A stretch of DNA of 64,000 nt from Caryophanales bacterium UBA6259. Lineage in GTDB: Bacteria > Bacillota > Bacilli > Tepidibacillales > Tepidibacillaceae. Each line of letters opens with the position of its first letter. Position 1 is the first letter of the stretch. The stretch covers positions 43,558-107,557 of the forward strand of contig DJVJ01000058.1 of NCBI GenBank assembly GCA_002441135.1. The letters are read 5' to 3'. Positions 7,699-16,558 of this stretch are shown piece by piece. Below the pieces are notes generated by a model. The model ran no database searches and was not told where the DNA came from. It worked only from the letters and a program-made list of their open reading frames with translations. Made by a program: the position numbers and the translations under genes.

Positions 7699-7888
7699 TT
7701 TCCATCCATCCTTCCAGCATTTTATCCATTTTATCCGATGCCTCACTTGGAGCTTGTCTCTTCTTTATTTGTATTTTAACTGTATCACGGTAAAAATACT
7801 GTCGGAATCTGGGTGAAAATTTTCACTAGTTTTGTCGAAAACAGGCAAAAGTACTCTGAATTATGAAAAGATCATGAAAACCAATAGA

Positions 7889-7924
7889 AATAAAAACCTC
7901 CTTCTTCGAAAAGAAAGAGGTTAT
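7889..7924 (-). terminator. Rho-independent terminator of metK
   Basis: Minus strand: AACCTC/TTCTT pairs with AAGAA/GAGGTT, followed by TTTTATTT, 15 bases after the metK stop. Confidence 0.75.
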
Positions 7925-7938
7925 ACACTTAATATTAA

Positions 7939-9150
7939 TTATTTTGCTTGTGATAATGCATCTGCTTTTAAAGCTTCAGCTTTATCTGTACGCTCCCAAG
8001 GTACATTTAAGTCATTGCGACCAAAGTGACCATAAGCAGCTGTTTGGCGATAAATTGGTCTTCTTAAATCTAATTCTTTAATGATGCCAGCAGGGCGAAG
8101 GTCGAAATGCTTGCGTACTAGTTCAACTAATACATCTTCTTCTACTTTTCCTGTGCCAAACGTATCAACACTAATGGATACTGGATGTGCAACTCCAATC
8201 GCATAAGCAAGCTGTACTTCACACTTGTCTGCTAGTCCAGCAGCAACAATGTTCTTCGCTACATAACGAGCAGCATATGCAGCAGAACGGTCTACCTTTG
8301 TTGGATCCTTTCCAGAGAACGCACCACCACCGTGACGAGCATAGCCACCATAGGTATCAACAATAATTTTACGTCCTGTTAAACCAGCATCCCCTTGTGG
8401 TCCGCCGATAACAAAGCGACCAGTTGGGTTGATGAAATATTTTGTGTTTTCATCTAAGTATTCAGCAGGAACCACTGGCTCAATAACATGCTTACGAATA
8501 TCTGCTTGAATTTGCTCTAAGGTAACTTCTGGATGGTGTTGAGTAGAGATAACGATGGTATCAATACGAAGAGGCTTGTCTCCCTCATACTCTACAGTTA
8601 CCTGAGTTTTACCATCTGGACGTAAGAAATCTAATGTTTCGTTTTTACGAACTTCAGTTAAACGACGGGATAGCTTATGGGCAATAGAGATTGGTAATGG
8701 CATTAATTCTGGAGTTTCATTAACAGCAAATCCAAACATTAAGCCTTGGTCTCCAGCTCCGATTGCATCGATTTCTTCATCAGACATTTGGCCTTCGCGA
8801 GATTCTAACGCTTGGTCAACACCCATTGCAATATCTGGTGATTGCTCATCAATGGAAGTTAAAACTGCACAGGTTTCTGCGTCAAAACCATATTTTGCTC
8901 TTGTATAACCAATTTCCTTAATGGTTTCACGAACCACCTTTGGAATATCCACATAGCAAGTGGTTGTAATTTCTCCAGCTACAAGTACCAAACCAGTAGT
9001 TACAGAGGTCTCTGCCGCTACCCTTGCATTTGGATCTTGCTCTAAAATTGCATCTAAAATCGCGTCAGAAATCTGGTCACAGATTTTGTCTGGATGACCT
9101 TCTGTTACAGATTCAGAAGTAAATAAATGACGACCTTTCTTTAATGTCAT
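7939..9150 (-). CDS. metK: S-adenosylmethionine synthetase
   Basis: Makes S-adenosylmethionine from ATP and methionine in the cytoplasm. At 403 residues it is full length for bacterial MetK. The signatures are GAGDQGLMFG at 131-140 and GGGAFSGKDPTKVDRSAAY from 274, with TEGHPDKICDQISDAILD near the N-terminus carrying the catalytic histidine and a metal-binding aspartate. The ATG at 9150 has AAGGAGG upstream. The gene stands alone, behind a SAM-I riboswitch and terminator that give feedback control by its own product. Confidence 0.98.
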   Translation of the reverse strand: MTLKKGRHLFTSESVTEGHPDKICDQISDAILDAILEQDPNARVAAETSVTTGLVLVAGEITTTCYVDIPKVVRETIKEIGYTRAKYGFDAETCAVLTSIDEQSPDIAMGVDQALESREGQMSDEEIDAIGAGDQGLMFGFAVNETPELMPLPISIAHKLSRRLTEVRKNETLDFLRPDGKTQVTVEYEGDKPLRIDTIVISTQHHPEVTLEQIQADIRKHVIEPVVPAEYLDENTKYFINPTGRFVIGGPQGDAGLTGRKIIVDTYGGYARHGGGAFSGKDPTKVDRSAAYAARYVAKNIVAAGLADKCEVQLAYAIGVAHPVSISVDTFGTGKVEEDVLVELVRKHFDLRPAGIIKELDLRRPIYRQTAAYGHFGRNDLNVPWERTDKAEALKADALSQAK

Positions 9151-9281
9151 AGGAAATACCTCCTTATAGTTTTATTATGCACATCTATTCAAACGGTACT
9201 CATTTCCCAGCTTTTTCACTATTTTATTTAACAAAACAAACATCACATCTGAGCTTGGTTTGCTTTTATTGTTTTAACGAA

Positions 9282-9312
9282 AATAAAGCCTTCCAAATAG
9301 AGGAAGGCTTTT
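9282..9312 (-). terminator. Riboswitch-controlled terminator of metK leader
   Basis: Minus strand: AAGCCTTCC pairs with GGAAGGCTT, followed by TATTTT. It lies between the SAM-I aptamer and the metK start, where the aptamer would allow or block its formation. Confidence 0.88.
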
Positions 9313-9325
9313 AAATGCTGAGCTA

Positions 9326-9473
9326 CCTCTTATCTTTAGAATGATAATACCATTCTCACAGGTTAGCACCTTATTATTCATGAATAGCAGCAAAAGATTA
9401 TGTAATAGCTGTTCATCAATAATGGTTGCCGGACGTCATAGGGCCTGTCCCTCAGTCTGCTCGGGATAAGAGT
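9326..9473 (-). promoter_or_regulatory. SAM-I (S-box) riboswitch
   Basis: Minus strand shows the S-box core in order: CTTATCCCGAGCAGACTGAG, GGGACAGGCCC, ATGACGTCCGGCAACC, AAGGTGCTAACCTG and the closing strand GATAAGAG. Binding of S-adenosylmethionine promotes the downstream terminator, shutting off metK. Confidence 0.97.
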
Positions 9474-9489
9474 ATCCGTACAATTCTTT

Positions 9490-9518
9490 ATAATAACGGA
9501 TGTGAATATGGGTGTCAA
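9490..9518 (-). promoter_or_regulatory. SigA-type promoter of metK leader
   Basis: Minus strand TTGACA (9513-9518) and TATTAT (9490-9495) are separated by exactly 17 bases, just upstream of the SAM-I aptamer. Confidence 0.85.
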
Positions 9519-9539
9519 TTGTTTTTTAAACTTGGGAAG

Positions 9540-9648
9540 GTAGATTATTTTCGCAACGTGTTCCGTTGTCCGCGCCTTTCTTTTGCTTTATTGCAACAGT
9601 GTAAGAAAGGCACTCCCAAAAGTCACTGCTTTTGCAAAAATAATCTAC
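9540..9648. repeat. Cloverleaf-like element with 17-bp terminal inverted repeats
   Basis: GTAGATTATTTTCGCAA (9540-9556) is matched by its reverse complement at 9632-9648 with one mismatch. Inside, a nine-base stem (GCCTTTCTT with AAGAAAGGC, about 9574-9611) and smaller stems (CAACG/CGTTG at about 9553-9567; AAAAG/CTTTT at about 9619-9633) can form. The whole could fold as a multi-branched RNA or DNA cruciform. It fills the gap between an SLH gene stop and the metK promoter. No T run follows on either strand, so it is not an ordinary terminator. It could be a palindromic extragenic element, a tiny MITE or a structured RNA. Confidence 0.6.
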
Positions 9649-9679
9649 TGAATTAAGCTAAAAAGACAAAAATAAGAAT

Positions 9680-11053
9680 TTAATCTTGGTCTTCTTCGTC
9701 GTCATGATCATCGTCATCTTGCTCTAACTCGATTTTAAGTTTTGTTCCGTCGGCAAATTTTACTTCTAGTTCAAATTCATTAACGTCAGCTGCATTTACT
9801 TCTACAGCTTTTAGAACAAGTTCCATTGCTTCTTCTTTGCTCATATCTGAAGTTAGGTTAAAATCCTTTAACAGTTCTTCTAATTGAGTTTGGGCCTCTT
9901 TACCATTTATTTCAAGCTTAGAATCATCTGATTTTTCTTCAATCTTTGCTTCTATTTTTCCATCGTCGTTTTTATATTTATACTCAAGTTTTTGATCATC
10001 TTTGCTTTCCACTTCAAGCTTAAACTCGATAATGCCATCTACTTCTTCTAAAGCTACTTCCTCAGTTACTAATGCGGCTTCTTCAACTACTCCCTCATTT
10101 ACAACTAAAGATACTTTGTCACCAACTTTTAATTGATCAAAAGTTAAAAAACTTTCCTCATGCTCTACATAAATATCCGATGCAATTTCATAAGTTTGAG
10201 AAAGACCATTATATGTTTCAATTGTTATTGTACCAATTGTTTGCTCTACTACTTCCTCTTCTTCAATTGCTTCTTCTTCAATTGCTTCTTCTTCGGTTAG
10301 TTCAATGTTAGTAATTGTGCCCATTACAGTCACAGCACCATTTTCTTCTAAAATTCCATCGTTAGTTCTATTTAGTAATGTTGCCATTTCTGCTCTTGTC
10401 ACATTCTTATTTGGCTTAAAGGTTTGGTCAGGGTAGCCTGTAATAAGCTCCTCTTCTATTGCTACATTTACATAGCCAATTGAACCAGCAGGAATTTCAG
10501 CTGCATCTTTAAACTCTGGTATTTCTGTCATCATAGTTAAAGCTTCCTCTTCTAAACCAAGGGCTCTTACCAATAAGCTTGATACCCAAATTCTGCTTGC
10601 AGGCTTGTCTGGCTGTAGCTTGTCCTCTGATGCGTCAAATAATCCGTTTTCAAGGGCAACAATAACATAACCTTTTGCCCATCCATATCTTTCGTTAATG
10701 AATTTAGCATCTTTAAAATGTAATTGTACATCTTCAAATTGAGCTGTTTTTGCTTCCTCTTCAAGTCCCATTAAACGAACAGCTGTTACAATTGCCTCTA
10801 CGCGATTTACTGGCTGATTTGGACGGAATGTTCCATCTTCATAACCAGAAAATACTTTTTTAGCTTGCATTTTGGCAATGTATTCAAAAGCCCATTGAGC
10901 TTCCTCTGAATCCTCAAATTCCATAATTACTTGTACACGACCATCGTCATTTATTTCCGTTGTGACCTTCCCAGCAGCTAAGCTTTGATTAGCAAAGCTG
11001 AAAATTAGAGCAAAGGCTAATAAAACGCTAAAAATTTTCTTAAAATGAATCAT
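9680..11053 (-). CDS. Secreted SLH-domain protein with acidic C-terminal region
   Basis: A 457-residue protein with a signal peptide (residues 1-26, cleavage near SLAAG). Three SLH repeats lie at about 55-230 (KVFSGYEDGTFRPNQPVNRV; the degenerate GLFDASEDKLQPDKPASRI; ELITGYPDQTFKPNKNVTRA). These would bind pyruvylated cell-wall polymer. The remainder is very acidic. An OB-like segment (about 240-335) carries an EEAIEEE tandem repeat, then come two related KLEYKYKNDDGKIEAKIEE-like segments, and the tail is nearly all Asp/Glu. The tail may bind calcium or other cations. No enzyme motif is seen. The gene has a good AAAGGAGG site and a 250-base leader with a possible stem structure. Confidence 0.85.
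   Translation of the reverse strand: MIHFKKIFSVLLAFALIFSFANQSLAAGKVTTEINDDGRVQVIMEFEDSEEAQWAFEYIAKMQAKKVFSGYEDGTFRPNQPVNRVEAIVTAVRLMGLEEEAKTAQFEDVQLHFKDAKFINERYGWAKGYVIVALENGLFDASEDKLQPDKPASRIWVSSLLVRALGLEEEALTMMTEIPEFKDAAEIPAGSIGYVNVAIEEELITGYPDQTFKPNKNVTRAEMATLLNRTNDGILEENGAVTVMGTITNIELTEEEAIEEEAIEEEEVVEQTIGTITIETYNGLSQTYEIASDIYVEHEESFLTFDQLKVGDKVSLVVNEGVVEEAALVTEEVALEEVDGIIEFKLEVESKDDQKLEYKYKNDDGKIEAKIEEKSDDSKLEINGKEAQTQLEELLKDFNLTSDMSKEEAMELVLKAVEVNAADVNEFELEVKFADGTKLKIELEQDDDDHDDEEDQD
10261..10290. repeat. In-frame 15-bp tandem repeat (two exact copies)
   Basis: Two exact copies of cttcaattgcttctt encode the repeated EEAIE unit in the acidic part of the SLH protein. Copy-number change would lengthen or shorten the acidic stretch without breaking the frame. 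Confidence 0.85.
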
Positions 11054-11280
11054 ATTTTTTCCTCCTTTTAATTTTAAAAAATCTTGTCCTGCTTCTATAT
11101 GTATCGAGATGATTCACCCTTTTTTTGAGGGTTAGAAGCAGTTTCGAGAAAGTTCCTCATTTTGAACTAGCATAATATTCCATATATTACGAAAGTCATA
11201 TATAACTCAAAAAAATACAATTTTAATAAATTAATGGGAATAAAACGGGTTACATTTTCGCAAATTAAAAGCATATGAAA
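11054..11280 (-). promoter_or_regulatory. AT-rich leader of the acidic SLH gene with a possible stem structure
   Basis: No gene is visible here. In the minus strand CTGCTTCTA (about 11132-11140) pairs with TAGAAGCAG (about 11091-11099), enclosing ACCCT/AGGGT (about 11113-11131) and GAATCATCTCGATACA. This gives a two-armed structure about 30 bases before the start codon. I cannot match it to a known riboswitch class. A clear promoter was not identified. Confidence 0.4.
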
Positions 11281-11312
11281 GAGCCACTGGTATCTCCAAA
11301 CCAGTGGCTCAC
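11281..11312 (-). terminator. Terminator hairpin after the spore protein gene
   Basis: GAGCCACTGGT and ACCAGTGGCTC form a strong 11-base stem at 11281-11310. On the minus strand it is followed by only TTTC, so it is a strong hairpin with a weak T run. Confidence 0.65.
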
Positions 11313-11369
11313 TAAAAGGTACAGATAGATATGCAGTTTTTCAGAGTAAGTTAGAGGTTTAATTTAATG

Positions 11370-11588
11370 CTAAAATCCAAAAATGGTTTTCTCTGCATCT
11401 TGAACTAACTTACGAGTCATGGAGCCTCCTACCGCTCCACAGTCTCTTGATGAAATATTCCCCCAATAATCTTCACTACCTTGATAAACGGGAATACCAA
11501 GCTCTGCAGCAATCTCATACTTCATATTGTCTAATGCTTGATGAGCCTCAGGTACTAATTGTTGTTTTCCCCATTGCCCTCTTGCCAT
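11370..11588 (-). CDS. Alpha/beta-type small acid-soluble spore protein
   Basis: A 72-residue DNA-binding protein that coats and protects spore chromosome. The family signatures are KYEIAAELGIPV (including the GPR germination-protease cleavage region), YWGNISSRDCGAVGGSMTRK and a C-terminal KLVQDAEK. An unusual feature is a cysteine in the usually small-residue SRxxGxVGG segment. The ATG at 11588 lies six bases after AAGGAGGTG. The gene is monocistronic and would be expected to use the forespore sigma factor SigG; I could not place that promoter with confidence. This gene is the firmest evidence that the organism forms endospores. Confidence 0.95.
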   Translation of the reverse strand: MARGQWGKQQLVPEAHQALDNMKYEIAAELGIPVYQGSEDYWGNISSRDCGAVGGSMTRKLVQDAEKTIFGF

Positions 11589-11688
11589 GATTTTCACCTC
11601 CTTCTTGGTGAGGTAAGTTTATTATTGGCACTTTGGGCTTATGCTAAACTGTTTAGATTGTGGCATGAATGGTAACTTTTCCTTTATG

Positions 11689-11717
11689 TTGGACTATTTT
11701 AAAACAATCTATGATAT
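11689..11717 (+). promoter_or_regulatory. Possible promoter of gpsB
   Basis: TTGGAC (11689-11694) is followed 17 bases later by TGATAT within the AT-rich tatgatatgatat, about 50 bases before the gpsB start codon. Confidence 0.45.
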
Positions 11718-11766
11718 GATATTTTATATAGAAAAGAAATTGCTATATAGAGGGGATTGATTACAA

Positions 11767-12051
11767 ATGCTAACACCTGAGGATATTTTTGAAAAAGAAT
11801 TTAAAAAATCAATGCGTGGATATGATATTGATGAGGTTAATGAATTTTTGGATCAGATTATTCAAGACTATGGACGTTTATTAGAAGAAAATAAAACAAT
11901 CAAGAAAGAGCTACAACAATTAAAATCAACAAAATCAAGAAATGATATACATAACTCTAATATTTTTGATGAATTACCAAAAGAAAAAGATCCGATACAA
12001 GATTTAATTAAACGAGTAGAAGCTCTAGAGAAAAAGACTAAGTATTTATAG
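11767..12051 (+). CDS. gpsB: Cell-cycle protein GpsB (DivIVA-like)
   Basis: A 94-residue protein with the DivIVA/GpsB N-terminal membrane-binding coiled coil (LTPEDIFEKEFKKSMRGYD, then DEVNEFLDQIIQDYGRLLEE) and the short GpsB-type C-terminal helix (IQDLIKRVEALEKK). GpsB shuttles PBP1 and other wall-synthesis proteins between division septum and side wall. The length is as expected for GpsB and much shorter than DivIVA. Its terminator is shared with the convergent SLH gene. Confidence 0.93.
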   Translation: MLTPEDIFEKEFKKSMRGYDIDEVNEFLDQIIQDYGRLLEENKTIKKELQQLKSTKSRNDIHNSNIFDELPKEKDPIQDLIKRVEALEKKTKYL

Positions 12052-12091
12052 GAAAAAGCAGTTGGGGGATTAACCCAACTGCTTTTTTGGT
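12052..12091. terminator. Bidirectional terminator
   Basis: AAGCAGTTGGG pairs with CCCAACTGCTT, followed on the plus strand by TTTTTT and preceded by A residues, so it can serve both gpsB and the convergent SLH gene. Confidence 0.9.
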
Positions 12092-12105
12092 TAGTATTTG
12101 GAAAA

Positions 12106-15100
12106 CTAATAATGCAATGCTTCAAGTAGCATATAAATCATTTTTGCAGCTTCTGCTCTTGTTGCATTTTTATTTGGCCTAAAGGTATTATCTTCTTGGT
12201 ATCCATTAATAATCTGATGGTTAAAATTAATATTAATCGCTGATTTAGCCCAAAATGGAATTTGATTATCATCTGCAAAAGTCGTCTCATTTCCACTATC
12301 TAAATCCTGGCCTAAGCCTCTTGCAATCATAACCGCCATTTCTGCTCTTGTAATTAATTGATCTGGTTTAAAAACTTTAAGTCCATTTTCTCCTTCATAT
12401 CCTAAAATTAGCTTATTATTATAAGCTGTTAAGATATAAGGCTTTGCCCAATCAGGGATTTGAGCATTATCCGCAAAAACTGTTGCTAAATTTTCAGTAG
12501 AATTTAATTCTAAGTTCAAAGCCTCCACTAGCATTTTAGCAAATTGTGCTCTTGTAACATTTTCATCCGGCATAAATGTTTGATTAGCAAAGCCATTAAT
12601 TACACCTAGACCAATTAAACGTTTAGAATATTGGTTTGCCCAATGATTATTAAGGTCTTTTAGAGTTAATTCTGCGTAAGAGAATACAGCAAATTTTGTT
12701 AAGTGATTTGTATTAAAAGTAATTATTTGTTCAGTTTCATTGAAATCTCCACCGATGAATACCCACTTTTCTTTTGATTCATTATAGTAGTAAACTGCTG
12801 GTACATTTCCGTCTAGGATTTCATTTTGATTATAGACTAATGACACCATAATTGGTTTCACAAAGGTATTTCCAGTAGTACTTGTAATCTCTACTACTGA
12901 ACTAACTGCCACTAGATCATTGTTTGAAAGAGTTTCTTCTACTTTTGTAATATTAATGGTTCCATCTGCTGGAAGTGCACCCGCTGGTACAACAACCTTT
13001 GCAACGCCAGCTAATTCAACAGCACCTCCAACATTAGCTTCAATCTCTTCGCTAATAGTATTTGCATCAGGTAGGATTAGACTACCTCCAACTCCTCCAC
13101 CACTTGAGCTTGATGGTACAACTACCAATTCTAAAGGTCCTTTATCCATAATTAACTGATGTCCATATAAGTCTTTTGAAAATTCCTTCTGAACCATTAT
13201 ATTATAATTACCTGGAATTAATGCTTCATCTGGAGTCCAGCGAATAACATTGTAAGCATTATCAACGCTACTATATTCATCGTATCCTGATGTTACATTA
13301 GTTTTATAAAAACTGATCTTGCCAGGTATCACATTTAGGCTCGAATCTTTTACTACAATCTTCGATTCATCCACCGAAGATTTATCCATCCAAACATTAA
13401 ATTGAATTTCAAATGCTCCAGCCTGTTTTACAAATTCCATATTTTCCACTTCTGGTTTCGTGTTTTTGACAAGCTGAACATGAACATCAGTTCTTGGTGG
13501 CGGAATAATAATTCCTGTACCATTATCATCTGCTATAGTTGACAAATATTTACCATTAGGATCTACAAAACGAACACGATAAAGCCCTTCTGGTACATCC
13601 CATCCATAATGCCCTTCTGCATCTGTATACTGTGGGTTAACTTGACCATACTTATCCGCTTCCCACATATACCAAGTATTATCGGTCTCATTAAAAATTT
13701 CAGCTGTCGCCTTTATTCCTTGAATTGGCTTTCCAGTAACTTTATCCGTTACATTTCCACTTGGATCAATAAGGATTAAGATTTGAACTAATGGTAGTTC
13801 AACGTCGAATAAATCATTCCCTAATTGGTATTGATAATGAAGAACAATGCTTTCTTCACCTGCGCCTCTCCATCCATATGGAACTTCAACTTGGTACCCC
13901 TCATCGGTGCTAACTAATTCATAGGTACTTCCTAAAAACTCCACTTTTAAGCTACCCGCAGCAATTTTTTCAGAGCCCTCAAATGTAAAATCAATAGTAA
14001 TTGGTGTTGTTTCTGTAACAGCTAAGGACGGAACACCGATATATGGATTTGTACTTACATCCTTATTCCATCCTGCATTGATAACAACTGCTGAGACCTT
14101 TGGAATCGTCGCATCATATAGTACTTTTATTTGCTTTGAAGGATTTGACCACTGGTCACCTTTTTTAGACCGGACAAATAAAACATGTTCTTCTGCAGCA
14201 TCTGGCGCTGAATTGGTTAACTTTATTTTTTTACTCCAATACTTTCCGTTCGTTTTGGCTGTTGCTAATAAACGTACAGTACTCGGTTGGTCTGCTTTGC
14301 CTTCGTAAATATATACCTCAGCATCGGCCATTGCTTCACCATAAACAGTAACTTCTCCCGTACTTGTAGCATTTGGAGCTTTGAAGGTTACAAAAGCAAG
14401 AGATGTCAAGGCAGAGCCCAAGCTTTCCTCCTTTAAACTTTCTCCTGTTCCATAAAACCCTTTAGCATTCGCTGAAAGTGTCATTTCTTGATTTAAATCA
14501 GATTTTACTCTTACCTGAACAGTTATTATTCCTTCCTCTAAATAAGCTAATTGCTCAAAATTCACGGTTAAAGTATGGGTTTCTAAATTTACTACATCAT
14601 CAAGAACTAAATTTTCAGAAATCCCTAATTTGTTTCTTGTTGCTGCTATTACCGTTGCTTCTTTTGGATAGGCAAATTGAATTGAAGCATTCTCTACCGC
14701 TTGTTTGGATTGATTGTTATTTTTATATTTGATTTGATAAGTAATGGCTTCATTAGGACTAACAACAGTCTTATTTACCTTTAAATAATTTTCTTCTGGA
14801 TTAGAGAATACTTTGGAATTATACCCTTTTTTATAAAGTTGAAAATCTTTGGTAACAGTGGATTCTGGTTCTAAATTAACGGAATCCTGTTGGTCAATAT
14901 AGTTTTGATAGTTATAGGTTTCAATGACAAAGCCATTATCCTTGTTGTTATCCGTTACACCTAGTCCTTTGATTTGGTATTTACCATTTTCATCCGTTCT
15001 ACCAAAGCCATAAACCGAGAAGTCAGGATTATAAACAGTTACATAAGTGTTTTTAATTCCTATACTAGTTTCGAAATCCAGAACACTTCCTTCTACTTTT

Positions 15101-16548
15101 GCTGATTGTTTCATCATGATAGGATCAAGGACATTATCCCCATTAGTTATATGTATACCTTGGATATTTTGATTTACATAACGCCCAGTAGGGTCATAAA
15201 TTTCTAACAGATAATTAGAACTGTCAGTGAGCTTATTTAACGAAAAGCTTCCATCAGTTGGTGAGGAAGTAGCATTTGCCCATCCTCCATAGCCTTCTAA
15301 ATCATAAGCGAAAATTTGGAAAGCTACATCGGTAATTGGAGTCCCTTCCGTATTAATTATTGTACCAGTAGCGGTATTACCTTGACTAAGTGCAATTGGG
15401 TTTGGGCTATCTAAATTCACTTCATTTAAATTAACGTAGAAACTGGTTTCATAAGGTAAATAGTCTTCATGCCAAATATTAAGATAATATTCACTGCCTA
15501 AGTTTTCGTTATATGGAACATCAAGACTAAAGCTTCCATTTCCATCGGTTATTACTTCGTTCCAATAATAGCCTTGATCTTCCCAAACACTAATATAAGC
15601 ACCTTGAACTTTATTCCCGCTTAAGTTATAAATGGTTCCATGTACTTTTGATAATGCTTTTTTTGATTCAAGAGTAATAACACCTAGATCAAGACCATCT
15701 TCTACATGATTTTCAGTAAGAATAATCTCTTGATTTACCCTTTTATAAAATGGACCGTCAATCATGAGCTTGTAAGCCCCTAATGGCAAATCTTGAAAGT
15801 AAAAAGGATATTCCATATTAATATCTTCTAATGAAATAGTTTGAACTTCATGAATTTCTTTCTCTTCGCTAGTTATATAATCTTCATTACTTAAATAAAT
15901 AGTTACTTTCTTTTCCCAATCATTTTCACCCTTAAATTCAGCTTTAATTTTCCCTGAAATATTAGCTGTTGGTTCTTGTTGAACCTTTACTAACTGGTTA
16001 GTTACTTCTACTGGTACATAATTTACATTTTCATCAATCACTTTAGCGGAGTTATTTATCCAGTATAAAGAAGTCTCTTTTACTTCCTCATTGACCCACC
16101 GGAAATAATAAGTTGCAATCTTTCCTGAGCTTAATAACTCTGATTTTGGCTCTCCTTGATAGGATACTGCCAGTTGTTGAGTAAGAATTGAGCTATCATT
16201 ACCAGTTGAAATATAGCCATTTTGCAAAACTAATAAGTCAGCTATATTCTTATCAAATACTTCGCCTAAAACGCCTTTAGTAGTCAATGTATAGCTTTCT
16301 GGATTTACTAATTCTAAGACAGATGAATCAAACTGAAATTCATATTGAACACCATATACATTATCTGAGCCACTTATCACAACATTTACTGGAAATACTT
16401 CTCCTAAAACAGGGTCTGTACCTTCCTCTGTCCCTATCTGAAATGATAACTGCGAAGTTGTTGCTTCATTCGCGAAAACGGAAATAGGAAGTAAGGTGAA
16501 TAAAAGTAGCACAGAAAGTAGCATTGACAATATACGTTTTATTTTCAT
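12106..16548 (-). CDS. Large SLH surface protein with N-terminal cohesin-like domain (possible anchoring scaffoldin)
   Basis: 1480 residues. The signal peptide is MKIKRILSMLLSVLL and following, ending near SVFANE. Next is a cohesin-like domain (about 38-190, with LGEVFPVNVVISGSDNVYGV, FQFDSSVLELV and a late beta strand). Then come several carboxypeptidase-regulatory/Ig-type repeats (about 195-590, each with a YxLxI or GxFSL strand), a DUF11-like segment (about 600-720), more Ig-like domains, a GGGVGG linker and three SLH repeats (about 1290-1480). Cohesin proteins bind dockerins, and the upstream gene encodes a dockerin. The start ATG at 16548 matches the signal peptide; its ribosome site lies in the end of the previous gene. 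Terminator at 12052-12091. Confidence 0.82.
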   Translation of the reverse strand: MKIKRILSMLLSVLLLFTLLPISVFANEATTSQLSFQIGTEEGTDPVLGEVFPVNVVISGSDNVYGVQYEFQFDSSVLELVNPESYTLTTKGVLGEVFDKNIADLLVLQNGYISTGNDSSILTQQLAVSYQGEPKSELLSSGKIATYYFRWVNEEVKETSLYWINNSAKVIDENVNYVPVEVTNQLVKVQQEPTANISGKIKAEFKGENDWEKKVTIYLSNEDYITSEEKEIHEVQTISLEDINMEYPFYFQDLPLGAYKLMIDGPFYKRVNQEIILTENHVEDGLDLGVITLESKKALSKVHGTIYNLSGNKVQGAYISVWEDQGYYWNEVITDGNGSFSLDVPYNENLGSEYYLNIWHEDYLPYETSFYVNLNEVNLDSPNPIALSQGNTATGTIINTEGTPITDVAFQIFAYDLEGYGGWANATSSPTDGSFSLNKLTDSSNYLLEIYDPTGRYVNQNIQGIHITNGDNVLDPIMMKQSAKVEGSVLDFETSIGIKNTYVTVYNPDFSVYGFGRTDENGKYQIKGLGVTDNNKDNGFVIETYNYQNYIDQQDSVNLEPESTVTKDFQLYKKGYNSKVFSNPEENYLKVNKTVVSPNEAITYQIKYKNNNQSKQAVENASIQFAYPKEATVIAATRNKLGISENLVLDDVVNLETHTLTVNFEQLAYLEEGIITVQVRVKSDLNQEMTLSANAKGFYGTGESLKEESLGSALTSLAFVTFKAPNATSTGEVTVYGEAMADAEVYIYEGKADQPSTVRLLATAKTNGKYWSKKIKLTNSAPDAAEEHVLFVRSKKGDQWSNPSKQIKVLYDATIPKVSAVVINAGWNKDVSTNPYIGVPSLAVTETTPITIDFTFEGSEKIAAGSLKVEFLGSTYELVSTDEGYQVEVPYGWRGAGEESIVLHYQYQLGNDLFDVELPLVQILILIDPSGNVTDKVTGKPIQGIKATAEIFNETDNTWYMWEADKYGQVNPQYTDAEGHYGWDVPEGLYRVRFVDPNGKYLSTIADDNGTGIIIPPPRTDVHVQLVKNTKPEVENMEFVKQAGAFEIQFNVWMDKSSVDESKIVVKDSSLNVIPGKISFYKTNVTSGYDEYSSVDNAYNVIRWTPDEALIPGNYNIMVQKEFSKDLYGHQLIMDKGPLELVVVPSSSSGGGVGGSLILPDANTISEEIEANVGGAVELAGVAKVVVPAGALPADGTINITKVEETLSNNDLVAVSSVVEITSTTGNTFVKPIMVSLVYNQNEILDGNVPAVYYYNESKEKWVFIGGDFNETEQIITFNTNHLTKFAVFSYAELTLKDLNNHWANQYSKRLIGLGVINGFANQTFMPDENVTRAQFAKMLVEALNLELNSTENLATVFADNAQIPDWAKPYILTAYNNKLILGYEGENGLKVFKPDQLITRAEMAVMIARGLGQDLDSGNETTFADDNQIPFWAKSAININFNHQIINGYQEDNTFRPNKNATRAEAAKMIYMLLEALHY

Positions 16549-16558
16549 ATATTTATCT

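Noticed and set aside
10072..10311. Leucine-rich plus-strand frame opposite the acidic SLH gene
   Set aside because: It is the complement of Glu/Asp-coding repeats and reads as low-complexity Leu/Gln; no start signals.
11100..11140. Possible SigI-type or ECF-type promoter (ACCC ... CGAT) in the acidic SLH leader
   Set aside because: The spacing between the two boxes is about 20 bases, longer than in known promoters of these sigma factors; no sigma partner gene is near.
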